Of a stretch of DNA of 64,000 nt, positions 23,088 to 34,681 are shown in pieces. Below the pieces are notes generated by a model, which was given only the letters and a program-made list of their open reading frames with translations, did not search any database and was not told where the DNA came from. The stretch is taken from NCBI GenBank assembly GCA_019671005.1, contig CM033752.1, forward strand, positions 930,001 through 994,000. The letters run 5' to 3'. The stretch is from Hibiscus mutabilis. Taxonomy: Eukaryota > Streptophyta > Magnoliopsida > Malvales > Malvaceae. Both the position numbers and the translations under genes were made by a program. The number at the start of each line of letters is the position of its first letter. Positions within the stretch are counted from its first letter, which is position 1.

Positions 23088-23483
23088 GTGAAGTACACAG
23101 ATTTTTATTAAACTATTTCAAAAAATACAAAATAGTCACTAAACTTTCAAAAGTTACATAATAGGTATTAAACTTTAGTTTTTGTTATAAAATGGTCACT
23201 GAGCCGTTAACTATCATTAACTGAGTGACGTGACAGTTATAAAAATTTGTATAATAAAAAATTTAATCATTCATAAATTTATTGAATGTGTAAATATGGA
23301 GGATTAGATATGTTATTATTCAATTTTCTAACCTTCATGTCATTCTCTTAACGACGGTTAACAGTTCAGTGACCATTTTGCAATAAAAGTTAAAGTTTAA
23401 TGCCTATTATGTAACTTTTAAAAGTTTGGTAACCATTTTGTATTTTTTGAGAATCTTTAGTGATCATTTATGTTCTTTACTCG
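23088..23483. mobile_element. Foldback MITE, Mutator-like
   Basis: Two arms of about 150 bp are inverse copies of each other. Left arm: a segment with TACAAAATAGTCACTAAAC and AAAGTTACATAATAGG. Right arm: CCTATTATGTAACTTTT and TGGTAACCATTTTGTA. The 9-bp flanks TAAAATAAG (23079-23087) and TAAAATAAA (23484-23492) differ at one base, fitting the 9-bp duplication typical of Mutator-type transposons. It is non-coding. Confidence 0.7.
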
Positions 23484-23875
23484 TAAAATAAATTACTTCA
23501 AGGAAAAATTATCTAAAATTGTGATTATTATTAATTAAATTACGTTGCCTAAGAAATATGTAGTATTGGTAATATTATATTTCCAAAGCATATGGTAACA
23601 TTATAAGGAAAATTATTCAATACAAACGTTTTTATTTTTGTTTTAAGAATTTTTATTTTTTGTTTTAAGAATTAAAGATTTAGTTTAGGATTCAAGAGTT
23701 TAGTTTGTATGATTTAGAATTTAGCATTTATGATTTTACAGTAAATGTGTTATGATTTGGGGCCTCCATCATAGAACTGAAACTGCACACCAATGCTTAT
23801 TCAGACTGCAATTGAATCTGTTATGCATTGCTCGGACACAATGTTTAAAGCATTGCAGTACATATATTCGGAGGG

Positions 23876-24100
23876 AAATCGTCTGCCCCTAACTATGCCC
23901 CCTTTAGTGTCTCCACTTTAAAAAAGTGGGTTTAGGGTTTAAAATTTGGGTTTATGGTTTGGGTTTAGGGAAGTAGGGATAGGGTGTATTTTTATGGTGT
24001 AGGGTTTAAGATGTGGAATTTAGGATTAAGTTTTAGAATTTAATTTTTAGTATTTTTTAGTGTGGGGGCATAGGAGGCAAAATTAGAGGGCAGAGGATTT
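23876..24100. mobile_element. MITE with CTGCCC termini
   Basis: Inverted ends: AAATCGTCTGCCCCTAACT on the left, and on the inverse right end AAATCCTCTGCCCTCTAAT. Both are followed inward by ATGCCCCC. The interior is rich in GGGTTTAGGG-like phrases. It starts 18 bases after the splice donor of exon 8 of the YrdC-like gene. No clear target duplication was seen. Confidence 0.65.
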
Positions 24101-24119
24101 TTGTTATGTATATTCTTAC

Positions 24120-26586
24120 CTTTCCGAGCCGTACAATTTTCGGAGAAGCCCCAGTCATGTCAACTACAGTAGAAGGATCGGCAACTCTTACACCACCGTC
24201 AACGACAAAATCAAGACCCTGAAGTGGAAATAGAGCTCAATTGTGAGGAAAACTTATTTAGGATAGTACTAATGGAAGCTTCAAGTACAGCTCTGAGTAT
24301 CTGTTCTCCTTTTAACCAAAAGATTCGGAGGGAAAACTGTTGAGTAGCTGCAGATAAGGCCTAAGCAACAAGTGCTATGAAGCAAAATATATAATTTAAT
24401 TCACTCCATTTTATTTTCACTTCTCCAAATTATATTCCCATTGCATATGACATATGAACTTGATGTTAACAATCAAAAGTAAAATATTCTAGGTTGCTCA
24501 TTAAAAAGAGATCCAAGAAAAATTACAACTCTCCAAGCATAATTTGTCTGAAAAGTAAAAGCTACTGCCGCAGCTCAAGGTGAAATTTTAACATTGAAAG
24601 ATAAATTGAACCAGGGAGACTCATACCTCTGGTCCATATATATCAGCTATCACAACTGGGTCTATCATCCACTCATTTTCTTTTGGCCACTTGACACTGG
24701 CAAAAGGGAACAAGAAATTAAGTATAAAATCATAAAAAAGAAACATGTCTTTGACTATGTTTGTATATGTTGTACTGTAGCAGATTTTTCTGCTTCTTTG
24801 GGTAATAAATTCTGCAATTATCCAAAAAAAATCATAAAGAACATCAGGAATACAAAAGCGGAGCAGGATAATTTGTTTGGTTTATCCAATACGAAAAGAG
24901 CAGTCCAATTAATGTTTGTAGTATCAATATACACTTGAAACCAACCTTGTGGATATTAAAGGTGCGCCCATCTTTTCTAATATTGCTAGACATATAACAT
25001 CATCAGGCATACGAACTCCAACATTTTTCCTTGCAGCAAATTTAGCTGTTGTAGTGCCATACCTCACACACTGTTTTGGCAACTCTTTGCTTGCAGTTAA
25101 GATGAAAGTATACTGTTTCAACAGAAATTTTGTTGCAAGTTAACAACATATTCAGAAAAAAATGTGGCAGAACCTATTACTCATATAAATATTCCACTTC
25201 ATGGCCCTGCAATCTTGCATGCAGACACGCAAGGTAAACGGATTTAGATAAAAAGGTCATACAGTCATTAAAGTTTCTGCTCGAAATTCCACGATGATGT
25301 TTTCATTTATTACCCCTTGTGTTATATAACAAAGCATTGCTTCTATTCTAGCTCTGTAATGTCACGAATGGATACTTAAGGTTCCTTCTGTTAACCATAA
25401 TTAAGAATAGGACAAAGAAATATCTTACAGGCCCAGGCAAGCAATGCTTAACAGCTCGAAAAATATTAGCATGACCTTGGCCATCACCACGAGGGAACCC
25501 CATTGTATAAGTGTCAATATCTCGAAGAGAGCAGCATAAAATGCTAAGTGGCTGCAAAAAAGCCATAAACAGTAAAACGACATGAAAAAGAAAAAAGTTA
25601 GATGAATGGAAAAATCGATACTTCTCTTGCACCCAAAGCTATTAATCAATAGAGAATAACTCAAAGTTAGTATCATGTTTATAAAGTATTCAAATTTACC
25701 TTGGAAGGTTCAATATTTTTTATTCTGCAATAGGAGAACATACAACAGCTCTTATCAGCTAAAGATTGAATTTAGGGAAAAGTTTAAACCTAAAAAAATT
25801 AGTACAAAAAGGGAAAAGTTCTACCTGAAACCTACCTACGAAGACGTTCAATGGCTGAATGGCTTTTCAAATGACAAACTATGGCATACCTGGATATGAA
25901 CATCAAATTTAAATTAAGAAACTTCAAAAGAAGCTGTAAGTTCTTGTTTGATCATTAATTTTCATTTTTTTTTATTTTACTAATTGCTTCAAGTAAAAAA
26001 TAATCATACCTAGAAATACTAAACTGTAACACAATCAAATATAGCAATTAATTCAGTCTAAATGATGCAATTTGTTCCTATTAAAAAAACGAAAATTTGA
26101 AGTTTTAATTGAACTTTTTTTTTTTACATCCAAACATGATTTTCTCTTCCATAAACAAAAATGAAAGGGCAATAATAATGAAAGAGCTCTTACACAGTAT
26201 CAGTTGGAATAACACCAACAGCTCCTTGGTTTAAAAGTTCAATTATAGGTTCAAGTTTCCAGTTTTCAGTTCCTGACGGATCAACTTCCACGTAAACCAA
26301 ATCATCCACCTGCCAATTTCATTTTCTTTATTTTCTTTTGCACTTAATTTTTCACAAATGTTACCAAATTGAGAAGAAATTAGACCTTGGACAATCGAGG
26401 AGCAGAGTATTTGAGACGCTTCGGACTCCTTTTGGAGGCCATAGCTAAGACGCGAAGCCTACTGGGTTTAGCATAGTCGAGACTGATACGGCCGGTATAC
26501 GACACCAGATGCGGCGGTCCGACTGCGAAAGAGTGCCGAAAGAGCGAGTGAGCTGATTCGCAACTGAACAGTTTCGCTCCCGCCAT
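24120..26586 (-). CDS. YrdC/Sua5-type (threonylcarbamoyl-AMP synthase family) protein, probably organellar
   Basis: Eight exons on the minus strand keep one frame with GT..AG introns: 26586-26386, 26309-26194, 25889-25836, 25724-25700, 25551-25429, 25112-24946, 24696-24627, 24218-24120. This gives 285 codons before a short last exon that I cannot place with certainty. Residues 1 to about 60 are basic and Ser-rich with no acidic stretch, like an organelle targeting peptide. The YrdC fold follows: AVGVIPTDTVYAIVCHLKSH, RIKNIEPSKPLSILC (Lys/Ser-Lys-Pro-Leu substrate-binding signature), HCLPGPYTFILTASKELPKQ, KNVGVRMPDD, and DFVVDGGVRVADPSTVVDMT near the end. The family forms threonylcarbamoyl-AMP from threonine, bicarbonate and ATP for the t6A modification of tRNAs reading ANN codons. 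Activity of this plant branch is inferred from family only. A MITE lies just behind exon 8. Confidence 0.85.
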
Positions 26587-26870
26587 TTGAAGGAGGATCG
26601 AATTCTGTGGATATTGGGAAGAGCTATCAAAAAAACAATTAAGAATGAGAGATCAACTGTTTTTTGTTCCCGAATTTTAAAGATCAGCTAAAACTCCCTG
26701 GAACAGGAAGCAGCAAGAAATCTCCATTTAGTATTTTAATTGTTTGGTGAAAAGACATCTTAGATCCTCTCTATTTTGAAATTTGATAAACTGATCACTC
26801 TAAAAATAGCGCAATTCCGATCAATTTCAAAAGTGAGCAATAAGTATAATTAATTATGTTGTTAACAATT

Positions 26871-27396
26871 TAGGGTGTTCAAAAATATCCGATTCAACCG
26901 ATCTGATTATCCGTTGATCAGATCTGAAAATTTGGATATCCGATCTGGTTTTTATTTTCAGATCGAATATCCGATCCGATTTTAAATTCTTCGGATCGGA
27001 TACGGATCACAATATTTTAAGTTTCGAATTATCCAAAAATCTAAAAATCCAAATTTTCATGAATATTAATTTTTTTATTTTTAACAATTTGATGCTTGTT
27101 ATATCCGAAAATTAAAAAAATCAAAATTTTCATAGATGTGGATCTTGTTATATTTAGCAATTTCTTGTTTGTTATATTCGAAATTCTGAAATTTTCATAA
27201 ATACGTACTTCAAATTCAAAAAAATAATTAAATCAAAATATATTTTCGGATAATTGGATATCCGAATATCCGATTCGATATCCGAATATATGGATCCGAT
27301 CCGATCTAATATCCGACAATGAACATTCAATCTTCTACTGGATCCGATCCGATTTGATATCCGATCCGATCCTATATCCGACAATGAACACCCCTA
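26871..27396. mobile_element. hAT-like foldback element with GGATCC/GATATCCGA microrepeats
   Basis: Ends are TAGGGTGTTCA and TGAACACCCCTA, inverse of each other as in hAT MITEs. Both halves are packed with ATCCGATC, GGATATCCGA and related 8-10 base words that pair across the element. I did not find a matching 8-bp target duplication, so the exact borders are tentative. Open frames inside are by-products of the repeats. Confidence 0.6.
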
Positions 27397-28254
27397 GTAG
27401 AAAAAGTCACGAATCTCGAACATTGATCACAAAATGAATATGTACTATACCCAAAAAAATATTGTGTTAACATTTTCTATTGATTTATATATATTTTTTT
27501 ATTGATGCAATAAAACATTCAATCTTCTACTTTCATACATCATGTCACTTTGGTCATAATTCTAAAATAAGTTATTATTACATGTACTGTAATAGAAAAA
27601 AACACTCCACAAGCATATCTATTTTACTCTAAAAATTAAAATCTAAATCTATAATCTTAAAATCCTAAATTCTAAACCTAACTTTTAGATCATAAATTAT
27701 AATCATAAATCTTAATTTTTAAACTCTACGATCTATATTTCTAAGCAATAAACCTTAAAATAAACCCCTAAACCTTAAATTAAACGTGGTTGTGGGAAGC
27801 AAAATTTTCACGAATAGTGTGTGAAATATTTTTCTATTTAATATTTAAACCTTTTAACTCTAATCATGTATCTAAATTTTGAATTTTAAGGTTCAATTTA
27901 GTATTTTAGATTTATTTTGTCGATTAGGTTTTTTATCTTAACTTTTTTGATCAAATTGGCACTTACAGTAAATAATTTACTTAAATAAATTTGAATCATG
28001 AAGTCAATTTAAATTTACAAGCTAAATTCAGGTATCTAATTGAAAAAATTAAATAACTAGTTTGAATAATAATAATTTTAGAATTAAGAAGTTTCTAAGA
28101 TGACGTAAGCAAAACTTACTTGAGTCTTCTCGAACTTATGTTTTCTCCAAGTCTTCGTGGCCGTTGATGTAGAGTACTTCGATTTTAGGTGCAGATGATG
28201 GTGCCACGTCGATGACTTGACTTTCTTTCTTTCTATGTATATATATATATATAG

Positions 28255-28455
28255 GAATAGGAATGCAAAATTCTTAGTTTTATATGTTTTTGGATTGTTA
28301 GATGGGAAAAATATATAGCTTAAATTAATTCCTTATTTTTTTTTCGAAGTGTTAATCTTTTCATAATCCCACTGTTAATCTCAACCATCCGTTTTACCAT
28401 CTAACGATTCAAAAAACATGTAAAAGTTAAAATCTTTTACATTGTGTAACTGGAT
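28255..28455. mobile_element. Foldback MITE
   Basis: The left arm 28270-28305 (with TTTTTGGATTGTTAGATGG) is the inverse of the right arm 28397-28434 (CCATCTAACGATTCAAAAAA). Both sides are bordered by TA repeats that probably hide the target duplication. It is non-coding. Confidence 0.6.
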
Positions 28456-29548
28456 ATATACATATATATATATATGGTATTTGAAGATTTTAAAGTTTAA
28501 TTTGGTATCTAAAGTTTTCTTTGGATTCAATTACGTACGTAAATTTAGTTGTTTTAGTTAAATTGGTACTTAAACTTAACTTTTTAGTTCAATTTTGATA
28601 TGTCTCTTCATTCTTTTTTTTTTTGTAAAATAAAATATTTTAAGTCTCAAAATTTTACCCAAAAAGTACTTTGATTACGAAAAGTTATTTTATGCGAAAG
28701 TGAAAATCAATATCTCAACTTTAACAAATTAGTTCCAAAACACTTTGATTTTACATGTGATAGTGAGTTGAGTAAAAAGTTGTAGGGCTATAAGAAGCTA
28801 TTGATGGAGGATTACAATTTTTTAACGGCTAATTTGAAAATATTTACAAAATAAAACGTTAATATATGTAGTTAAAGAAAAAGAAAATATAATTTAAACA
28901 ATTATTTGAATGAATAATTTTAACGTATTTCATAATAAAATTAATAAAACATTGAGGACTAATTTTGTCATTATGTTTTAAGTAAATGAATAATTTTTTT
29001 GAAACAAAATATGTCACATGTCATCTTTTGATTGGTCTACTAATTCTACGTCATATTTGTGATGAAAATGAACACAAAAATACTTGATCTATAAAACTAA
29101 AGAAAAACTATTTGTACTATAATGATGAATTGGGCATAGGTATTGTACTAAAAGATAATTTCTTATGTAATATATAATCGTCGAATCGCACCTTTTAAAA
29201 AAGTGTTATCAATAATTTGAAATAGGAGGCCCACAGTACTACTACAGACCGGGACCAGAGAGTCAAACAGATTAGCAAGACACAACAAGAAGTTATGTTC
29301 AATCAACATAATGCTTGTGGAAGAGAGGATTTGCTGAATAAAATTACAGTGACAGACCAGGTGAGGGATAGATTCAACCTCCGATTGACACAGAATACAT
29401 TGTGGGTTGACATTTATTCTTTTAATCATCGGGTTCTGAAAAATAGAGAGTAATTTATGGGCAAAACGTCAAAAGAAGATTTGATTTTGGATAGGAGGTG
29501 CAGAGACCAAAGGAGGGCACAAAGTTTGGAATACCAATCTTCTTATAT

Positions 29549-29820
29549 ATTCTCTCTGTTCCAGTTAATACGTTACTTTTGTATTTTGAAATTGTCCTAT
29601 TTAAAATGTCTCATTGAAAAAATTAATAACTTTTATAAGACACATTTTCCTTTACACATTTTTTTAGTTTCTCAACAAAACAAAATTCAAAATTTTAAGG
29701 ATAAAGTTGTCGTTTTAATTATTTTACATTATCTTTATTACACATTCTTACATAAACTTTTTCTTCTTAAAACTGTATAAAAAGTCAACAATGGACAAAA
29801 TAAATGAGACGGAGGGAGTA
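29549..29820. mobile_element. Stowaway/mariner-like MITE inside the LINE
   Basis: The right end reads GAGACGGAGGGAG followed by TA. The left end TTCTCTCTGTTCCAGTT is a mutated inverse of it, preceded by TA. This matches the CTCCCTCCGT termini and TA duplication of Stowaway-type MITEs. The interior (29575-29770) is related to 48663-48855. Confidence 0.7.
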
Positions 29821-31196
29821 CTATCCACTACGAAGTGAATACAAGCTTGATATATCATCTCCCCAAATCCTACAGTCAAAAGTATTGCAATTGGGCTACT
29901 TGTGGTTCAAACGAAGAGAAGACAAGGTCAACCTTCCAGGTATGTCTCTCTTCATCAATAAGGTCTGCAACTTTTTGAAAATTCAGATTAGGGAAATCAC
30001 TATTAACTTTACCATTTTTAGCTCCCGCGATTCAAGTATCGTCCCGAGTGCACCATATGATTTTCCATGTATATGACGGGTAAGAGCCTAGACTTGTTAG
30101 AAAATCACCATTAGGGTAATATTTAGCTTTGTACACATGGGCTAGTAAACTATCAGGCTTGTGTAGAAGATCCCAACCTTGTTTAGCTAGCAAGGCAATA
30201 TTAAACTTTGCCAAATTGCGAAAGCCTATACAACCAAATTTTTATGGAAGACTGATGATACTCCATTATTGCACCCCTAGAATTTATTCATGATTACTTC
30301 CAATCCATTTTGTCGTATTATTTAGCCAAAACAAGCTTTAAAGCAAAAGACCCTTTAGAGCCATGTTTCTTTATCTTCATAGAGTGTATAAGCTCATAGG
30401 CTATTAGGATGTAATCAGAAATAAACATGCTTGGGACAAAGGCACTTTGAGTTTGACTGATGCAATTGTCAAGAAGGTTGCGTAGTTGATTTGCAAGAGT
30501 CTTTGCAATGACCTTGTAGAGAATTGAGCAAAGGTTGATGGGGCAGAAATGTTCCATTATCAAAGGGTTCTCGATTTGGGGGATCAAGACTATACTCGTA
30601 ACGTTCACATCATTTAACTCCTGAGCACCGGTAAGAATCGAGATACAATAGGTCACAATGTCATCCCCCACTAAGTGCCAGTATCTTTGATAAAACAGAG
30701 CTGGAAAACCATCAAGGCCAGAAGCTTTTAAAGGCGCCATTTGCTTGACTGCATAGTATATCTCCTATTTAGTAAAAGGTTCCTGAAGCATAGCGTTGTC
30801 TTCCATCGAGACATAATGACTAACATGGCTTAAAATCTCGGTAGGGTCCATAACAGGTAGGGAGGTGAAAATATTCTAGAAGTGTGTTGAAGCCATAGCG
30901 GCCATGTCCTCCTTTTGCTCTTCCTAGCTACCATCTTCACGTTATAGCTTTGTAATATTATTTTTCTTCTTTCGAAATGAGTCCAACTTATGAAAGAAGC
31001 TTGTATTCCTATCTCCCTTTTGGAGCCAGTTAACTCTCGCTCGATGCTCCCAAAAAATTTCGTCCTTGTCTGCTTCTAAATTAAGAGTTAGTTTCACTTC
31101 TGTTAACTCGGCCAAAATCTCATCATCTGGGTCAGCCATAGAGAGCTATTCAAGACTAGACTTAAGCGAGGTCATTCGGCGGGATCATCGAACTTT

Positions 31197-31201
31197 ATAA
31201 G
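31197..31201. repeat. Target site duplication ATAAG, left copy
   Basis: Identical to 48460-48464 and directly flanks the LTR ends. It proves that 31202-48459 is a single insertion. Confidence 0.95.
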
Positions 31202-34040
31202 TGTAATCACTCATTTTCACTTGTAAATATATTAATATTGCATGTATATTTATTATATGTATGTTACTAATATAAGGTGGTGTGTGCATGTATAAGCTAT
31301 GTATACGTATTAGGGGTGTATGTATGTCGCGTATGTATCTAGAGTATGAGCGTATTTGATTAATATATAGATGTTATGTTAATTATATGTATGATTATAC
31401 GTACGTATACTAGAATATTATATTAATTAATGATTGTATAATATAAATATACATTTTCGTATGTATATGTATTGCTATTATAATTATATTATTATTATTA
31501 TTATTGGGCTGACAAAATGAAAAGAATTAAATATATTAAACCCAAATAAATTTACAGTCCAAGTCCAAGTCCAATTACAAGGCCCGGTTGGCCCAAATCT
31601 AAATCTTATCTAATTACAATGTGCAGGTAACTGTGGGCCGTTGGATCAAGATCTGATCCAACGGCCATGATGCAACCAGGAAGTCAAAAATATCTCGGTA
31701 GCGTGTTTCCACGTATGGACCGTTCGAGTGCGCGCGCGGCGTGTGGTCCACGCCGGACGCTTTAACATCCCACGCGCGCGTAAGATCCACGCGTTCGACT
31801 CCTCGATTGCGGAGCTCCACGTGGCGAAATCTGCCGTCTCATCAAATCGAGGCTTCATCCAGCCGATCGTTCTTCAAGACATCTCGATCGTTAGATCGAT
31901 CGATCTAACGGCCCGAGAACACGTCTGGCACGCGCGTAATATCCATACCGCCACCGCGTGCGATATTCAAATCCCCCATGTTCGAACATGCCCAAGATAA
32001 CAAGCAAAATTGTCGATTTCGATTCAGATCAAAAAAGCAAGATGCAACTTGCAACAAAACAGAGACAATAATATATATGAAACAGAACTTTTGTAACGGA
32101 GACGAGTAGTAACCAAAAAAAAAAAAAAAAAAAACAGATCTTGTAGAAACAAAAAATTGTAACCAAATCAAGTGATAATCAAAAGACAATCCAGTGGTAA
32201 ACACTTGTCTCTTTTTCTTACTTGTTTTCTTTACATGCATATACTGAAATAGAACAAAAAAACAGAAACAAAAAAGGGAGAGTAGTCTTACCGGCGTTGT
32301 TTGTGGGTCTTCCCTTCCTCAGTGATAAGCCTTTCGGCTTCTACAAGCTAGATTTGGTGAACTAAAGGGAGGAGAAGACCCTTTGTAGTTTTGTTTTGGT
32401 CTAAAAAAAATATTTTTTTGGTTCGTATTTCCTAGATCTAGAGCGAATAGAGGTATATCCTCTGAATCCAACCTAGGATTCGTATTGAGGACGAAAATGG
32501 GGTTGTTTTGGTGTATTTTGGAGGCTCGCCAGCGCCGGTTAGCGGCGGCCGGCGGCGGAGTATATGGCGGCCGACCGCCGGATTCTGGGTTTTGTAAGAA
32601 CAGACGAGAGAAAGAGAAGAACACAGGCTATATGAAAACTGAAGAAATGAAACGAATGGCCAAAAATTTGGTTTCGGCCTAAAAAGAGGGTTTATATAGG
32701 TGTTTTTATTTTACTAAATGGGTAAATTACACACTTAATCCCACCGCGTTTTCAATATTTTCATTTTTGTCTTGCCGCATGGTATAATCACAATCCCAGT
32801 CCCCATGATATTTCAAAAGGTTACAATCTAGTCCCTAAATTACACCGAATCAGTTTCTGAATGGTAAAATTACACCCTTAACCATCCCGCGTTTTTGAAT
32901 TTTTCATTTTGGGCCTGCCCCTTGGTCTAATTACAATTCTGGTCCTTTTAGGTTTTGTTTGTTTCGCAATTTCGTCCATAAATTACATATTATTGTTCTT
33001 TAATTTCTGCCATTGACTTTTGTTTTTCTTTCATTTCAGTCCTGTATTCTTTGTAAATGTTCATGTTCGTGTTATAATCATATATATATTGATATTCTAT
33101 TATTTTATTTTATGTCCCTCATATATGAGTCGTAGTTTATGTTTATATGTATATATGTGTTAAAAATGGTAGTCATGTTTTTTATCCTAGTTACTCGTAT
33201 TAAAGCATGCTATGTTCTATCGGACTAAGTAAAACAACATGTTCTTGTATTTTTGTACACATTGTGTGTTTTCCTTGGCTTTTAGGTTACGTGTTAGTGT
33301 GTCTTCTTTATTGTATAATATATTGTTCATATATGTTGAAATATGTTTTATTAATAGCATGTATTTTTTTAAATATTTGTTCGTCTACATATAACGTAAT
33401 TATTCCCCGCATTGTTGTTCTAACTTGTTAAAGTTGTTTTTATTTATCATTTAGAATAATATGTATATATATGCATGTTTTAATCTAGTATATCATTTAT
33501 TAGATTAGTATTTTATTATGTGAATATTTACTGTCTTTAAATTATCTGTCATGTTTTATATTTTTGCCACTAAGATTGCATATGATTTATAACTTGTTAA
33601 TGCGGTGTCCTTTTATCCGAGCGTAAACGAGGCCAGTATCAAGCGTAGTGATAGTGGTTGGGCGTTTATTCTCGGGTAACGGGACCCTTAAAATATATTC
33701 GCAATTATGACCGAATTTTAAATTAATCGTCACTCTAATCCAGAAAATCCAATATTAATAAAGCGGTAATTATTAAAGTACCAATTTTTGGGTGGTGTGG
33801 GGGTGCTAATCCTTCCCCATCCGTAACTGACTCCCGAACCCTGTCTTTTTGAATCTCTGGTTTTGTGGTGTCCGGCCTACCTAAGTGGCCAGTGGCGACT
33901 CCATTTTTTATGGGATTTTTTTGTAAACCCCACAGAATAAATATTTTATATCCAAAAGAATCACAAACACCTTTCAAAAACACCCTTCGAAAATTAATCC
34001 TCGTTTTTTTAGCGATAAAAAGCAAAAGGACATCGCTACA
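31202..34040 (+). repeat. 5' LTR of the complete Tat/Ogre-like element
   Basis: Starts TGTAATCACTCATTTTCACTTG and ends CATCGCTACA. It contains a near-perfect palindrome (13-base arms GGCCGTTGGATCA and inverse, around 31635-31665) and a GC-rich segment 31690-32000 that differs strongly from the 3' copy. The inner part from 33600 on matches the inner parts of the other two related LTRs. Open frames inside it are not genes. Confidence 0.93.
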
Positions 34041-34042
34041 GA

Positions 34043-34060
34043 TGGCGACTCCGCTGGGGA
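34043..34060 (+). promoter_or_regulatory. Primer binding site
   Basis: TGGCGACTCCGCTGGGGA starts two bases after the LTR end. Tat/Ogre elements are reported to use a tRNA-Arg primer and this site fits that pattern, but I give the tRNA identity from memory only. Confidence 0.85.
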
Positions 34061-34681
34061 CATTTTTGTTTTTCAAAAACAAATGAGAGTCAAGCTTTTA
34101 AAATAATTACCGCTTTACTAATATTGGAAGTTCCGGATTAAAATGACTATTAAATTAACATTCGGTCATAATTGCGCGTTTATTTTAACGCATTTAAAAT
34201 ATGGCATATAAACCCGTCTTTCTAAGCGGGGGAAAACGCTAATGCTTTCGTGGAGATATCGTTCTCCCGTATGGGCCTAGCAAGTACATTCGGGGCTCGA
34301 GTACCTTATGCTTTCGTAAGGATATCGTTCCTTCGTACGGGCATAAGCGAATGGGTCCCCCTGAATTGAACCCGGTTGAAAGGAGCCTATAATGGGTGAT
34401 GATCGGGGGCCTTGCTACCCTTAGTAGGGGACAACAAGGACAATTCGGGTACCTCCTAGCACCAACACTGCATGTAGAGAACATAGAAACCCACCCTGTT
34501 AGAGCCATGCGGATAACCTTAGGTTTTAGACGGGATAAATAGGGTTGTTTTGTGTGTTTATTCTGTTTATTTTTGTCCTTTTATTTATATATTTATTAAT
34601 TATATCTGGTACTGACTTGTTTCCTTTTCACTTTTTGTTTTTTTTCTCATACATCATTGCATTTGCATCACATAAAGGTAC

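Larger units (their letters stand above)
22779..24119. other. Region between the YrdC-like and 179-aa genes
   Basis: Holds the promoter side of the 179-residue gene, a Mutator-like foldback element (23088-23483), a MITE (23876-24100) and probably the last small exon of the YrdC-like gene. One candidate is an acceptor ending TTGCAG (minus strand) at 23808-23813, followed by two codons and TAA. This is unproven. Confidence 0.5.
26587..29162. other. AT-rich spacer with two foldback elements
   Basis: No gene seen. It contains the promoter side of the YrdC-like gene, a hAT-like foldback element (26871-27396), a second foldback (about 28255-28455) and TA-rich microsatellites at 28233-28253 and 28451-28476. 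Confidence 0.5.
29163..31201 (-). mobile_element. LINE, C-terminal part (RT and zinc-binding region), interrupted
   Basis: Minus-strand fragments read in order: 30942-31139 (DEIFWEHRARVNWLQKGDRN, the conserved stretch before RT), 30318-30740 (reverse transcriptase start: PLKASGLDGFPALFYQRYW, later NLCSILYKVIAKTLANQLR and FVPSMFISDYILIAYEL), 30032-30214 (LAKQGWDLLHKPDSLLA, downstream region) and 29163-29429 (zf-RVT-like CxxC..H..C region: CILCQSEVESIPHLVCHC). The catalytic palm with the FADD motif is missing between 30318 and 30214, so the copy is dead. Its continuation on the far side of the inserted element is 48460-48605. Confidence 0.8.

Noticed and set aside
24594..24938. Open frame of 114 codons, plus strand
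   Set aside because: Antisense to exon 7 and introns of the YrdC-like gene.
27172..27384. Asp/Ile/Ser/Arg-rich open frame
   Set aside because: By-product of the GATATCCGA microrepeats in the foldback element.
31728..32682. Several open frames on both strands in the LTR
   Set aside because: They lie inside the LTR and recur with changes in the 3' copy (46032-47105). They are repeat sequence, not genes.
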